Below, one piece after another: positions 44,911 through 53,879 of a stretch of 64,000 nucleotides of DNA; the first letter of the stretch is position 1, and each line of letters begins with the position of its first letter. The notes under the pieces were generated by a model. That model had not been told where the DNA came from and ran no database searches. It was given only the letters and a program-made list of their open reading frames with translations. Source of the stretch: RYN-230 sp963834705 (GTDB lineage Bacteria; Actinomycetota; Actinomycetes; Streptosporangiales; Streptosporangiaceae); NCBI GenBank assembly GCA_963834705.1, contig CAWICV010000007.1:1-64000 (forward strand), in the 5' to 3' direction. The translations under genes were made by a program, and so were the position numbers.

Positions 44911-47900
44911 GACCGGGGCCACCGTGGCCACAAACCGGCCCGCGCTCCCGGCCGGACCCACCGCGACCACCCGGCCGCGCCGCCGGCCAACCCGGAGCGC
45001 CACCAGCCCAAGCAGCACCAGGGCGGCCAGGCCGCCGGCCAGTGCCCGCTGGTAGATGGTGTTGGGCTGATAGGTCAGAGTGACCGTGCCGTGGCTGCCC
45101 GCGGGCAGCAGCCAGGCCTGCTCCCAGCCGTCCAGCCGGGCCGGCCGCAGCCGCCGGCCGCCTAGGGTGGCCTGCCAGCCGGCGTTCACGTTCTGCGGGA
45201 CCACCAGGAACGACCGGACGGCGGTGGCCACCCGGATGGTGCGCCGCTGCGCGGTCCAGGCCAGCACCCGGGCCGGGTGGACGGCCGGCCCGGCCCCGGA
45301 CAACTCCGTCCGGACGGCGGAACTGGACAGCACCACGTCCTGGAGGTCGAACAGGTCCCCGGCGGGCTCGGCCACCCGGTTGCTGCCCACGGCCAGTTTG
45401 ACTGGCTTGCACGCAGTGAACCGCATCGGGCGGGCGGTGAGCAGGTCGGCGAACGTGCCCCTCACCTGGGTGGGCACCAGCTTCCCGTTGACCTGGACCA
45501 GCGGGCCGTAGCCGCACGGCAACCGCAGCGCCCCCTGCGGTGCGTACAGCGGGACTACGCCGGGGATGGACACGCCGGAGATCTGCACCGGGATCTGCGC
45601 CGGGGTGAACCGCAGCGTGAGCACGCTGGTCCGCAGCGGGCGGAACCGGAGCACGCCACCCGGGCCGACCTGGCCGCCGCGGACCTGCCGGCCGGCCCCG
45701 GTGACCAGCACCTGGAGCAGCCCGGACGCGCCGGGCGGGCGCTGGATGGTGAGATGGCTGACCCAGCGCGGGTGGGCCCACCGGATGCGCAGCCACGGAT
45801 GCGGGTTGGCCGGGCCGGACACCCAGGTGGTCGCCGGGTTGCCGTCAAAGGCCGACCGGGCCTGGTCCTCCGGGTCAGCGGTGTAGGCCGAGGAGGCCCG
45901 CACCCAGGTGGTGCCGCCGAACCGGATGTACCTGCGGACCAGCTTGGTGGACAGCGCCACCACGGTCCCGCTCAGCTGGGCGTGGCCCCGGGCCGCTGCG
46001 GTGAAGGACTGGTCGAAGCCGTACTGCTCCTCGGTCAGCGTGCTCAGCGACGGCGAGCACACCCAGCGCTGCGGGGTTTGCATGCACCCGCTGGGCAGCG
46101 GCTCGGTCTTGGTCAGCAGCACCGCGCTGGGGCCGCGCGGCACGGTGACCCGCGGCGCGGCGATGACCCGGCTGGCGTGCAGGCCAGGCACCTGGATCTC
46201 GGAGATGCCCACCTGGGTACCGAGCACCGGGTGCGGCCGGAACGCCAGCCGGGTGATGGTGATCCGCAGCCAGCCCGACGCGCCCGCGGGCACCCGCAGC
46301 GACTGGGTGTGGCCGGTGGGCCGGACCCGCTCGGACAGCCGCCCGGCCGAGGTGCTGACCTCGGCCCCGGTGACCGGCGGGCCGATGGCCGCGTTGTCGG
46401 CGAACGTCACCCGGATCACCCGGGCCCGCGACGGGTGCTGGAAGCCGATCTGGATCCATTGCCCAACCGGCCCGGTCCAGTTGCCCGACTCCCACATCGT
46501 GCGCAGGTTCCCGTCGATGGCCGAGTACGCCATCGCCCCGCTGGCCCAGTTGGCCGGGATGGTGCCGATGCCGGACGCGGACGAGGACGCGCTGACGTAC
46601 CGGATCCCCTGGTAGGCGGCCACGCTTTGGTAACGCGACCAGAGCGGCTCGGTGAAGTCGGTGGCCGCCTCGAAGGTCCTTGCGGGCTGGGCGGCGGTCA
46701 TCGTCGGCGAGTAGGACGTGCGCACCTCGCCGAAGTTGACCACCCGCCGGCGCAGCGTGTCGGTGACCACCGACGCGGCCGCGGGCAGGCTGGGCGAGTC
46801 GGCGTTGAGCAGCACCGGGCGGCCGTTCAGCAGGCCCTCGTCGGCCAGCGCGAGCGTCGCCTCCGGCGCCCCGTACACGCGCAGCGCGGCTGACGCCGGG
46901 ACCACACTGGCGGCCGGCGCCGCCCCGCGCACCTGGTAGATCTGCACCGGTGGGAACGGCGGGTCGAAGCTGCTCACCGCGTCGCCCGGCCCGGAGTCGG
47001 CGCCGGCCGGCGGGCCGAACCTGGCCACCTCGCTGATCCCCGGCGAGCTGGCCAGCGCGTCGCGGATCCGGGACGGCCACGCGCCGAACAGGCTGGACCG
47101 GATCAGGTCGTTGCGCACGACCACGTACTTCACGCCCATCTGGGCCAGCACCTGGGTCAGCCCGGCCGAGCCGTCGCCCGCGGCCAGCCGCTGGTCGATC
47201 ACCTCGATCAGCCGCTCGCTGGCGGCTGAGCCGATCGAGGTCAGGTCGCGTTCGGCCCAGTCGACGGTGCTCAGCGGTTCCAGCACGTCGTCTTCGGGGC
47301 TGCCCCACAGATACTGGCCGAACGCGGCGCCGGGCACGACGAGCACCGCCTGCCGGCCCGCGTGCCGGTCCAGCCAGCTGGCCGCGCTCACCCAGTACCG
47401 CGGGATCTGCGGGTAGGCGCCGGCCGCGGCCACCCCGCTGATGAACGCGGGCACCGCCAGCGCGGCCACCGCCAGCGCCGCGACCACCGGGACGGCGGCG
47501 GCCAGCCGGCTGACCCGCGCCGCGGCGGGCCCGCGCTCCGGGTCCGGGTCCGGGTGGGCGGCGGCCAAGTGGGCCAGGCCAAGTGCGACCGGGAGCCGGA
47601 TCATCGGGTCGAACTTCCACAGGTTGCGCAGCGGCGCGGCCGGGCCGTTGATCAAGTGATCGATGTGGCTGGCCAGCGGGTTGCCCAGGCCGCTGACGTA
47701 CCCGGTTCCGATGACCAGCACCCCGGCCAGCAGGCTGAGCAGCAGGAACCGCCGCTCCGGCAGGCCGCGGCGGAGCAGCCCGGCCAGGCCCAGGCCGGCG
47801 ATCATCCCGCTGAGCACGATGGGCACCGTGTCGGTGGCGATCTTGTATGCCAGCTGATTGTACGGCTGCCCGTACATCACCAGGTAGCTGGTCCAGTCCT

Positions 47901-48795
47901 CGGTGCCGCGCAGGCTGTTCCACAGGCTGGTCACCGACGTGGTGACGGACGCGCTCTCGGTGTAGGGCAGGAACGACACCCCGTACTTGCCCAGCAGCAG
48001 AAGCGGCACCGCCCACCACACGGTGGCCAGCGCCACCGCGGGCAGCCACCAGGCCAGCACCCGCCAGCGCGGCGCAGGCCCGGACCGGAACAGGATGAAC
48101 AGCAGGGCGACGACCAGGATCGGCACGGTGGCCGCGGCGTTGGTGCCGCCGCACGCCGCGACGGCCAGCCCGGACCGGGCCACCGCGCGCAGCCGGGCCA
48201 GCGCCGTCGAGCCGGGCCGGCCCGTCCCGGGAACACCTCCCGGCCCACCCCGGCCGCGGAAGGCCGGCCCGGCCAGCGGCAGGAGGACCCACGGCAGCAT
48301 GGCCGCGGGCAGGAACAGCGCCGACTCCACCCCGGTCAGGCTCAGCGCCATCGGCGAGGCGGCGTAGCAGAGCCCGCCCAGGATCCGGGTCCACGGCGTG
48401 CCGATGCCCAGTCGCTTGGCCAGCCAGAACGTGCCGAGGAACGCGGCGATCAGCACCGTGCCGATCCATAGCCGCTGGATCACCCACGGCGGCAGCCCGG
48501 CCAGCTTGCCGAGCAGGAAATACGGGCCCATGGGGAACAGGTAGCCGACTGCCTGGTTCTGCAGCTGGCCGAACTGGGTCGGGTCCCACATGGTGAGCGC
48601 GCGGGCCAGGAACCGGGCCGGGTTAATGGCCAGGTCGAGCTTGGTGTCCGAGATGAGGTCGCCCGGCGCGCTGACGAACGGCAGCACCAGCAGCAGCAGG
48701 CAGAACGCGGTCATCCGGATCCGTTCCCGGATCCGTTCCTCGCCGCCTGCCGGTGCCGCGGCGGTAACCGGCCGCTCCGGCGCCTCGATCAGCAC
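44497..48795 (-). CDS. aftD: AftD-like alpha-(1->3)-arabinofuranosyltransferase (DUF3367), 1432 aa
   Basis: AftD is a GT-C enzyme that branches arabinan in the periplasm, using decaprenyl-phosphoarabinose. About ten helices cover residues 30-470, with acidic residues in the first loop (LISDTKLDLAINPARFLARAL). The central and C-terminal part holds carbohydrate-binding, F5/8-type modules (AYSAIDGNLRTMWESGNWTG; SAFDGNPATTWVSGPANPHP), then three terminal helices. Length is close to the roughly 1400 residues of M. tuberculosis AftD. Start GTG 48795 lies 17 bp after the GT4 stop. Confidence 0.9.
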   Translation of the reverse strand: MLIEAPERPVTAAAPAGGEERIRERIRMTAFCLLLLVLPFVSAPGDLISDTKLDLAINPARFLARALTMWDPTQFGQLQNQAVGYLFPMGPYFLLGKLAGLPPWVIQRLWIGTVLIAAFLGTFWLAKRLGIGTPWTRILGGLCYAASPMALSLTGVESALFLPAAMLPWVLLPLAGPAFRGRGGPGGVPGTGRPGSTALARLRAVARSGLAVAACGGTNAAATVPILVVALLFILFRSGPAPRWRVLAWWLPAVALATVWWAVPLLLLGKYGVSFLPYTESASVTTSVTSLWNSLRGTEDWTSYLVMYGQPYNQLAYKIATDTVPIVLSGMIAGLGLAGLLRRGLPERRFLLLSLLAGVLVIGTGYVSGLGNPLASHIDHLINGPAAPLRNLWKFDPMIRLPVALGLAHLAAAHPDPDPERGPAAARVSRLAAAVPVVAALAVAALAVPAFISGVAAAGAYPQIPRYWVSAASWLDRHAGRQAVLVVPGAAFGQYLWGSPEDDVLEPLSTVDWAERDLTSIGSAASERLIEVIDQRLAAGDGSAGLTQVLAQMGVKYVVVRNDLIRSSLFGAWPSRIRDALASSPGISEVARFGPPAGADSGPGDAVSSFDPPFPPVQIYQVRGAAPAASVVPASAALRVYGAPEATLALADEGLLNGRPVLLNADSPSLPAAASVVTDTLRRRVVNFGEVRTSYSPTMTAAQPARTFEAATDFTEPLWSRYQSVAAYQGIRYVSASSSASGIGTIPANWASGAMAYSAIDGNLRTMWESGNWTGPVGQWIQIGFQHPSRARVIRVTFADNAAIGPPVTGAEVSTSAGRLSERVRPTGHTQSLRVPAGASGWLRITITRLAFRPHPVLGTQVGISEIQVPGLHASRVIAAPRVTVPRGPSAVLLTKTEPLPSGCMQTPQRWVCSPSLSTLTEEQYGFDQSFTAAARGHAQLSGTVVALSTKLVRRYIRFGGTTWVRASSAYTADPEDQARSAFDGNPATTWVSGPANPHPWLRIRWAHPRWVSHLTIQRPPGASGLLQVLVTGAGRQVRGGQVGPGGVLRFRPLRTSVLTLRFTPAQIPVQISGVSIPGVVPLYAPQGALRLPCGYGPLVQVNGKLVPTQVRGTFADLLTARPMRFTACKPVKLAVGSNRVAEPAGDLFDLQDVVLSSSAVRTELSGAGPAVHPARVLAWTAQRRTIRVATAVRSFLVVPQNVNAGWQATLGGRRLRPARLDGWEQAWLLPAGSHGTVTLTYQPNTIYQRALAGGLAALVLLGLVALRVGRRRGRVVAVGPAGSAGRFVATVAPVSAGSTVPPGAGGARSRWARFWRAVWSVLIAATLTGALLLTGFWLGGFPGAVIMPAATWLFMTAASNRRVSRVWLEFARPRLLATLLLAALVCGVVGERLLWSGDSGRLVTDLWNTVPQVICLIIVARLAAALILPEP

Positions 48796-48812
48796 GGCTT
48801 ATTTCACCACGG

Positions 48813-50093
48813 TTATTCCGGCCACGGCGGCCCCGCATCCGCCCGCCCGCGCGACGTCCCGGCCTGGATCGAGGCCGCGACCAGCCCGGCCATCCGCGCC
48901 GCGCTGGCGTCCCAGCTGAACCGGGCGGCCCAGGCCCGGCACGCGGCGGCGACCGCGGCCCGGCGGGCCGGGTCGGCCAGTTCTTTGACCGCCCGCTCGG
49001 TCACGTCCTCGATCCGCTCCCCGCCGCGGACCAGCCAGCCGGTCTCCCCGTCGCGCACCGCGTCGCGCAGGCCGTCCACGTCGAACGCGACCGTGGGCAC
49101 GCCGAGCGCCGCGGCCTCCAGCACGCACAGCCCCCAGCCCTCGCCCTGCGACGTGTTCAGGTGCAGCAGCGAGCCGGCCACCAGCGCCGTTTTCTCCGCC
49201 TCGGGCAGGAAGCCGCGGAGCCGGACCACCCCGGCCAGCCCGGCCGCGCTGACCTGGCGGGCCAGCGACGGCAGCGCGGGCCCGCAGCCCACCACGTCGA
49301 TGCTGATGCCGAGGCCGCGCAGCCGCTCGGCCACCGGCAGGATCAGCCCGGGCCGCTTGTGCGCCACCAAGCGACCCACCCAGCTGATGGTTTGGGGTGT
49401 TCGGGGAGCCCACGCCTCCTCTGCCGCGGCGGCTTGCCGCCGCTCGGCGCGGAGCGGCGATCGGGGGCGGGGGGTTCCGGGGGTAGTCCCCTGGGGAAGC
49501 AGAGCGGGGGGTCGTCCCCCCGGGTCGGCTCCACCTCCGTTGGGGATCACGTAGATGTCCCCGGTCCAGCGCAGCCGGGCCCGCATCGCGGCCACCGTGG
49601 ACGGCGACACGGCCACGCACCCATTCCGCCGGTACACTCGCCGCGCCACCGGCCCCTCCAGCAGCCGGCCGACCCGCGCCACCCAGGCCGGAAAATGCAC
49701 ATCCCATTGAACGCTATGCACGTGGTGCATGACGCATAGCACTGGCGTGCGGAACGGTAGTACCAGCGGAGTGAAGAACGGGATGCCGTTCTGGCAGTCG
49801 AGCACGGCGTGGAACGACCGACGGTGGGCCAGCAGCCAGCCCAGCACCAGCGGGTACACGGTGAACCGGCCGCCGGTGCGGACGATCTCGATGCCGTCCC
49901 GGTGCTGCCGGCGGGCCTGCCCGGGGGCGCGGGCGGTGACGAAGCAGACCGCGGCGCCGTGCGCGGCCAGGCCGCGGGCCATGGCCCAGGCGTACCGCTC
50001 GGCGCCGCCCGCGTCAGGGTGCCAGGGATCACGCCAGTTGACGACGGCGACGCGGGTGCCGCCGAGGTCCGGGGCGTCGCCGGTGCGGGTCAC
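48813..50093 (-). CDS. GT4-family glycosyltransferase carrying an in-frame palindromic insert
   Basis: A GT-B retaining glycosyltransferase: N-domain VAVVNWRDPWHPDAGGAERY, C-domain TISWVGRLVAHKRPG and the E-x7-E motif in GEGWGLCVLEAAALGVP. Between IYVIPNGG and RTPQTISWVG about 36 residues are added by the 82-bp element (GRPPALLPQGTTPGTPRPRS), exactly at the inter-domain linker and without disturbing the frame. GTG 50093 overlaps the GT2 stop (GTGA). Homologous in type and neighbourhood to M. tuberculosis Rv0225; acceptor unknown. Confidence 0.88.
   Translation of the reverse strand: MTRTGDAPDLGGTRVAVVNWRDPWHPDAGGAERYAWAMARGLAAHGAAVCFVTARAPGQARRQHRDGIEIVRTGGRFTVYPLVLGWLLAHRRSFHAVLDCQNGIPFFTPLVLPFRTPVLCVMHHVHSVQWDVHFPAWVARVGRLLEGPVARRVYRRNGCVAVSPSTVAAMRARLRWTGDIYVIPNGGGADPGGRPPALLPQGTTPGTPRPRSPLRAERRQAAAAEEAWAPRTPQTISWVGRLVAHKRPGLILPVAERLRGLGISIDVVGCGPALPSLARQVSAAGLAGVVRLRGFLPEAEKTALVAGSLLHLNTSQGEGWGLCVLEAAALGVPTVAFDVDGLRDAVRDGETGWLVRGGERIEDVTERAVKELADPARRAAVAAACRAWAARFSWDASAARMAGLVAASIQAGTSRGRADAGPPWPE
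49443..49524 (-). repeat. 82-bp palindromic element, copy B, inside the GT4 gene
   Basis: Matches 37527-37608 in inverted orientation with 78 of 82 positions equal. Here it runs in the same sense as the host gene and is translated. Flanking coding sequence on both sides keeps one frame, so the total added length must be a multiple of three even though the core is 82 bp. Confidence 0.88.
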
Positions 50094-51064
50094 GCGGTGG
50101 TGACCGCCTGGGTTCCGCCGCGCAGCGGGACCGTTCCCGGCCCGGCCGTGGCGGCCGGTTCCGCCGGCAGGGCCGGCATTCCGGTCGCCAGGGTGGGCAT
50201 CCCGGCCGGTTCCGCCGGCCGGGCCGGCATTCCGGTCGCCAGAGTGGGCATCCCAGCCGGCAGCGCGTGCCAGGCGGGTACCAGGGCGGGCAGGCCGGGC
50301 CCGGCCGGCTCGGCGGCCCAGCCGCCGCGCAGGTTGAGCCAGATGGCCGTGGCCTCGCGCAAGGTCTCCGCCGAGTGCCGGGCCACCGAGAACGTCGAGC
50401 CCGGCACGTCCCGCCAGCACACCGGGATCTCGGTCAGCGTCGCGCCCAGCTGCTGGCAGCGGGCGATCAGCTCGACGTCGAAGGCGAAGCCGGTGGTCCG
50501 CAGCGGCCGCGCCGCCGCGCGGGCCAGCGGCCCGGAGAAGAACTTGAACCCGCACTGGGTATCGGTGGCGTCCGGCACGACCCGGCGGGCCAGCGCGCGG
50601 AACGCCATCGCACCGGCCCGGCGGATACCGTTGCGCCGCTCCTCGGCCACCGAGGAGTCGAGCGCGCGCGACCCGATGATCAGGTGCCGCCCGGCGACCA
50701 GCAGGCTGACCGCGAGGTCGAGCGCGGCCAGATCGGTGGCCATGTCCGCGTCGCAGAAACCGACGAACGGGGCCCGGGTGGCCAGCAGGCCGGCCCGCAC
50801 CGCGACGCCCTTGCCCGCCCGCGGGGAGTGCAGCAGCCGGACCGGCACCGGGCCGGGCGGCCAGGCCCGCACCACCTCACCGGTCAGGTCGGTACTGGCG
50901 CTGTCCACGACCAGGATGGCCGCGCGCAGCGGGAGGGTGGCCGCCTTCTGGCACAGCGCGGCCAGCCCGTCGGGCAGCCTGCGCGCTTCGTTGCGGGCCG
51001 GAATCACGATCTCGATCGACGCCCGCGGGGCCTCCGGCTGGCCCGCTGGCGGCTTGTCCGGCAC
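50090..51064 (-). CDS. GT2-family glycosyltransferase (polyprenyl-phosphate sugar synthase-like), 324 aa
   Basis: The GT-A core shows IEIVIPARNEARRLPDGLAAL, VVDSASTDLTGEV and the metal-binding FCDADMATDL, then TQCGFKFFSGPLARA and FDVELIARCQQLG, as in dolichol/polyprenyl-phosphate glucose or mannose synthases. No membrane helices follow. The last 70 residues contain two copies of AGMPTLATGMPA, a minisatellite expansion. GTG 51064 is the best start. It likely loads a lipid-linked sugar for the enzymes of this operon. Confidence 0.87.
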   Translation of the reverse strand: MPDKPPAGQPEAPRASIEIVIPARNEARRLPDGLAALCQKAATLPLRAAILVVDSASTDLTGEVVRAWPPGPVPVRLLHSPRAGKGVAVRAGLLATRAPFVGFCDADMATDLAALDLAVSLLVAGRHLIIGSRALDSSVAEERRNGIRRAGAMAFRALARRVVPDATDTQCGFKFFSGPLARAAARPLRTTGFAFDVELIARCQQLGATLTEIPVCWRDVPGSTFSVARHSAETLREATAIWLNLRGGWAAEPAGPGLPALVPAWHALPAGMPTLATGMPARPAEPAGMPTLATGMPALPAEPAATAGPGTVPLRGGTQAVTTA

Positions 51065-51078
51065 CCGCGGCCGCCTGG

Positions 51079-51216
51079 TCAGCGGGTCCCGTACTGATAC
51101 AGCGACGCGTTACTCGGCGTGCCGTTGGCCACCCCGGCCAGCGCGCTGCTCGCCAGGAACGTGGCGCCGACGCCGAGCACAACCCCGACAGCGATGACGA
51201 TGAGCAAGCGAACCAT
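51079..51216 (-). CDS. DUF2613 single-helix peptide, 45 aa
   Basis: The peptide MVRLLIVIAVGVVLGVGATF continues to end SLYQYGTR: one membrane helix and a short outer tail, as in the DUF2613 proteins found beside aftD (Rv0236A in M. tuberculosis). ATG 51216 follows GGAGGAGCGCG. It is first in the operon DUF2613-GT2-GT4-aftD, 14 bp before GT2. A structural or assembly role with AftD is inference from conserved adjacency. Confidence 0.8.
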   Translation of the reverse strand: MVRLLIVIAVGVVLGVGATFLASSALAGVANGTPSNASLYQYGTR

Positions 51217-51300
51217 CGCGCTCCTCCGGCATACGGGGACACGGCCAATTTCTGGACAGTAACCCCCGGCTAAGGCAACCGACTAGTAACGTGACGAAAC

Positions 51301-51314
51301 TGTAACAGGTTCTA
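51301..51314. promoter_or_regulatory. KstR-type operator upstream of the DUF2613-GT2-GT4-aftD operon
   Basis: TGTAACAGGTTCTA, identical to the site at 43153, lies 85 bp before the DUF2613 ATG. It would place the whole arabinan operon under the same regulator as the DUF3068/acyltransferase pair. Confidence 0.65.
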
Positions 51315-51402
51315 CTCCTGAGGTGAGTAAGTGAGCACCGTCATTTAGCAGGCAAGTGCGTACTGGACGGACAGCCCCCGAGGTCAGGCCAGATAATGGG
51401 TT

Positions 51403-53046
51403 CTAGCTGCCGGGCAATTGGTAGACAACCAATCCAGGGCCGGCTAGCAGCACCCGCGCGCCGGGCAGCCGGGCCCGGAACGGGTAGCGTACCGCGCGGC
51501 CGCCAGGCTCGGCCGGCTGACCAAACCCGGCGTCCACGATCACGAACCGGACACCGGCCCGGCGCAACCGGGTGGTGAGCTGGGCCCCCGAGGAGATGGC
51601 GGCGTTCAATATGCGGGCTTGCCCGTCTTCCGGGGGGATCAGCGTGCCGCCAACCTGTACCCCATCGTTGAAGATAACCGGACGGGACAGCAGCCGGGGC
51701 CACGGGTCGAGCACGGCCTCGCCGTGGTTCCAGCCGAACCGGCGGTACGCCGCCCAGGGCAGCAGCAGCGCGCGGCCCGGCGCCCGGTCGGCCTCGATGA
51801 GCTGGCGCGCGGCCAGCCAGTCGGCCGGGTACTGCACCGGGCGGAACCGCCCGGCCGCGCCCCAGGCCAGCCCGGGCAGCAGCACGACCGGCGCCAGCAC
51901 CGCCACCGCGGCCAGCAGATAGCGCAGGTCGGCGACCGCGGCCGGGCGGCGCAGCCGGAGCAGCCAGGCCGCGCCAAGACCGGCCCCGGCCGCCTCGGCC
52001 AGCGCGAGCGGGGCGACGAACTGCTGCCCGTCGCGGATCACCGCAAAACCCGGCCAGGCGCCGATCAGGGCCTGGAGCAGGGCGCGGCCCGGGCCGGTCA
52101 GCCCGACGCCCGCGATGGCCAGGCCGGCCGCGGCGGCGATGGTCAGGCCGGGCCACCGGCCCCGGCCGAGGATCAGGTACGCGGCCAGCGCGGCCAGCGC
52201 GAACAGCAGCCAGGGTGTGGCCAGCGGGCCGCCGTAGCCGGCCGGCACCGTTTGCGCGTTCCACCCGCCGCCCAGCATGAGCAGGCTGCCCAGGGCGCCG
52301 AACGGGGTGTCGGCCCGGGCCGCGAACACGGCCACCCCGGCCGGGCTGGTATGCACCGGCCGGCTCAGCGCCGGGACCAGCCAGGGCAGGCTGAGCACGG
52401 TCAGCACCAGGAGCGCCAGGCCGCCCGGCCGGAGCCGCCACGCACTGTGCTGGCCCTTGGCGCAAGCGGCTGCGGGCACGGCGACCAGCGCGGAGATGCA
52501 CATGGCGGAGAACCCGCCGGCCGCGGCGGGCAGTAAAGCCAGCGCCAGCCGCCCGGCCCAGCGCCACCAGCTGGCCGCGGGCCGGGTCGCCGCGGCCAGC
52601 ACCCAGGGCAGCCCGGCGTAGCCGAGCAGCAGCGCCCACTGGCCGATGATGAGCCGCTCGGCGACATACGGGTTCCACGCGTAGCAGACCGCACCGGCCA
52701 GCCGGGCCAGCCAGTGCTGATCGGCCAGCAGGGTGGCCAGGCCGGCCGCGGCCAGCACGAAGATGGCCAGCAGGAACAGCTTCTGCACGATGTCCGCGGG
52801 CAGCACCCGGGCGGCCGCCGCGGTGACCGCGTCGCTCGGCACCGCGCGGGGCAGCGCGCCGCCCCAGCCGAACATGGCCGCGGTGAACGGCTGCCCGGGC
52901 ACGGCCACCATGTCGTAGCTGAGCAGGAAGCCGCGGCCCAGCCCGGGGCCGAGGGCGAGCAGGCCGAGCAGCAGGCCGGCCAGGGCGGCCGGCCAGGCTG
53001 GGCGGAACCAGCGCGACGGCCCGGCCTGGCCCAGCCCGGCATCCAT
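51403..53046 (-). CDS. polytopic membrane protein, Rv0226c-like, 547 aa
   Basis: About eleven predicted helices (PAALAGLLLGLLALGPGLGR; KLFLLAIFVLAAAGLATLLA; YLLAAVAVLAPVVLLPGLAW) and a C-terminal extracytoplasmic domain (GVRFVIVDAGFGQPAEPGG) resemble a GT-C-like scaffold, similar to M. tuberculosis Rv0226c in context. An outer loop DMVAVPGQPFTAAMFGWGG follows the first helix. No proven enzyme activity. ATG 53046 follows GGGAGG. It is divergent from the methyltransferase. Confidence 0.8.
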   Translation of the reverse strand: MDAGLGQAGPSRWFRPAWPAALAGLLLGLLALGPGLGRGFLLSYDMVAVPGQPFTAAMFGWGGALPRAVPSDAVTAAAARVLPADIVQKLFLLAIFVLAAAGLATLLADQHWLARLAGAVCYAWNPYVAERLIIGQWALLLGYAGLPWVLAAATRPAASWWRWAGRLALALLPAAAGGFSAMCISALVAVPAAACAKGQHSAWRLRPGGLALLVLTVLSLPWLVPALSRPVHTSPAGVAVFAARADTPFGALGSLLMLGGGWNAQTVPAGYGGPLATPWLLFALAALAAYLILGRGRWPGLTIAAAAGLAIAGVGLTGPGRALLQALIGAWPGFAVIRDGQQFVAPLALAEAAGAGLGAAWLLRLRRPAAVADLRYLLAAVAVLAPVVLLPGLAWGAAGRFRPVQYPADWLAARQLIEADRAPGRALLLPWAAYRRFGWNHGEAVLDPWPRLLSRPVIFNDGVQVGGTLIPPEDGQARILNAAISSGAQLTTRLRRAGVRFVIVDAGFGQPAEPGGRAVRYPFRARLPGARVLLAGPGLVVYQLPGS

Positions 53047-53108
53047 CCGCTGACCTCCCGCAGCTGCGCGGGTAGCTTTCAGCACAGCTCAGTACGTACC
53101 ATCCGGGG

Positions 53109-53879
53109 ATGCGCGCCAGCCAGAGTCTTGCCGGACTGCACCGGGACTGGACCAGATTAGGCGAGGCAGATCCGCTCTGGGCGGTCTGCGTGGATCCGGC
53201 CCGGCGTGGCGGGCGCTGGGACCCCGTGGAGTTCCTGGCCAGCGGGCAGGCCGAGATCACCGCGCTGCTGGCCAGCCTGGACCGGCTCGGGTTGTGTCCC
53301 GGCCGGGCCGCCGCGCTCGACTTCGGCTGCGGCGCGGGACGGCTGACCGGGGCGCTGGCCACCCAGTTCGCGTCGGTGACCGGGGTGGACATCTCGGTCC
53401 CGATGCTGGACCAGGCCCGGGCGCTGCACGCCGGGAACGAGCGGTGCCGGTTCGTGCACAACGACAGCCCAGCGCTGCGCATGCTGGCCAGCGGCTCGTT
53501 CGACCTGGTGTACTCGAGCCTGGTGCTGCAGCACATGCCCACCGGCCTGGCCGGCGGCTACCTGGCCGAGTTCCTCCGGGTGCTGCGGCCCGGCGGCGCC
53601 ATCGCCATCCTGGTGCCCGAGGCGCACCGGCGCACCCCTCGCGGGGTCGTCTACGCGCGGGCCCCGCACCGGCTGATCGGGCTGATCCAGCGCCGCTGCT
53701 TCGGCTATCCCGCGCCGATGCAGATGCACGTCCTGCCGCCCAGCCTGGTTCAGCCGATGATCGAGCCGCACGGCGGGCGGCTGGCCGCGACGCTACCGCA
53801 CCCCGGGTACGGCGGCCCGTGGCGGATGGTGCAGCACGTGATCGTCACGGATTCACCCGCTCGAAGCGCACCAGGTTGA
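53109..53879 (+). CDS. class I SAM-dependent methyltransferase, 256 aa
   Basis: SAM motif I ALDFGCGAGRLTGAL, motif II GVDISVPMLDQA and post-motif SFDLVYSSLVLQHM followed by FLRVLRPGGAIAILVP are the Methyltransf_11 pattern. Substrate unknown; in M. tuberculosis Rv0224c holds a similar place beside Rv0225-Rv0227c, which suggests an envelope glycolipid. ATG 53109. The 3' end overlaps the convergent FkbM gene by 35 bp. Confidence 0.85.
   Translation: MRASQSLAGLHRDWTRLGEADPLWAVCVDPARRGGRWDPVEFLASGQAEITALLASLDRLGLCPGRAAALDFGCGAGRLTGALATQFASVTGVDISVPMLDQARALHAGNERCRFVHNDSPALRMLASGSFDLVYSSLVLQHMPTGLAGGYLAEFLRVLRPGGAIAILVPEAHRRTPRGVVYARAPHRLIGLIQRRCFGYPAPMQMHVLPPSLVQPMIEPHGGRLAATLPHPGYGGPWRMVQHVIVTDSPARSAPG

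Noticed and set aside
45277..46893. 538-codon plus-strand ORF inside aftD
   Set aside because: Antisense shadow of a clearly conserved glycosyltransferase; composition is typical of the reverse frame in high-GC DNA.
51392..51406. Extra KstR-like sequence TAATGGGTTCTAG
   Set aside because: Only the GTTCTA half-site is present; the AAC half is missing and it lies within the 3' end of a gene.
51341..53542. 733-codon minus-strand ORF covering the membrane protein and methyltransferase regions
   Set aside because: Lies in the wrong frame relative to the eleven-helix protein and antisense to the methyltransferase; no recognisable domain.
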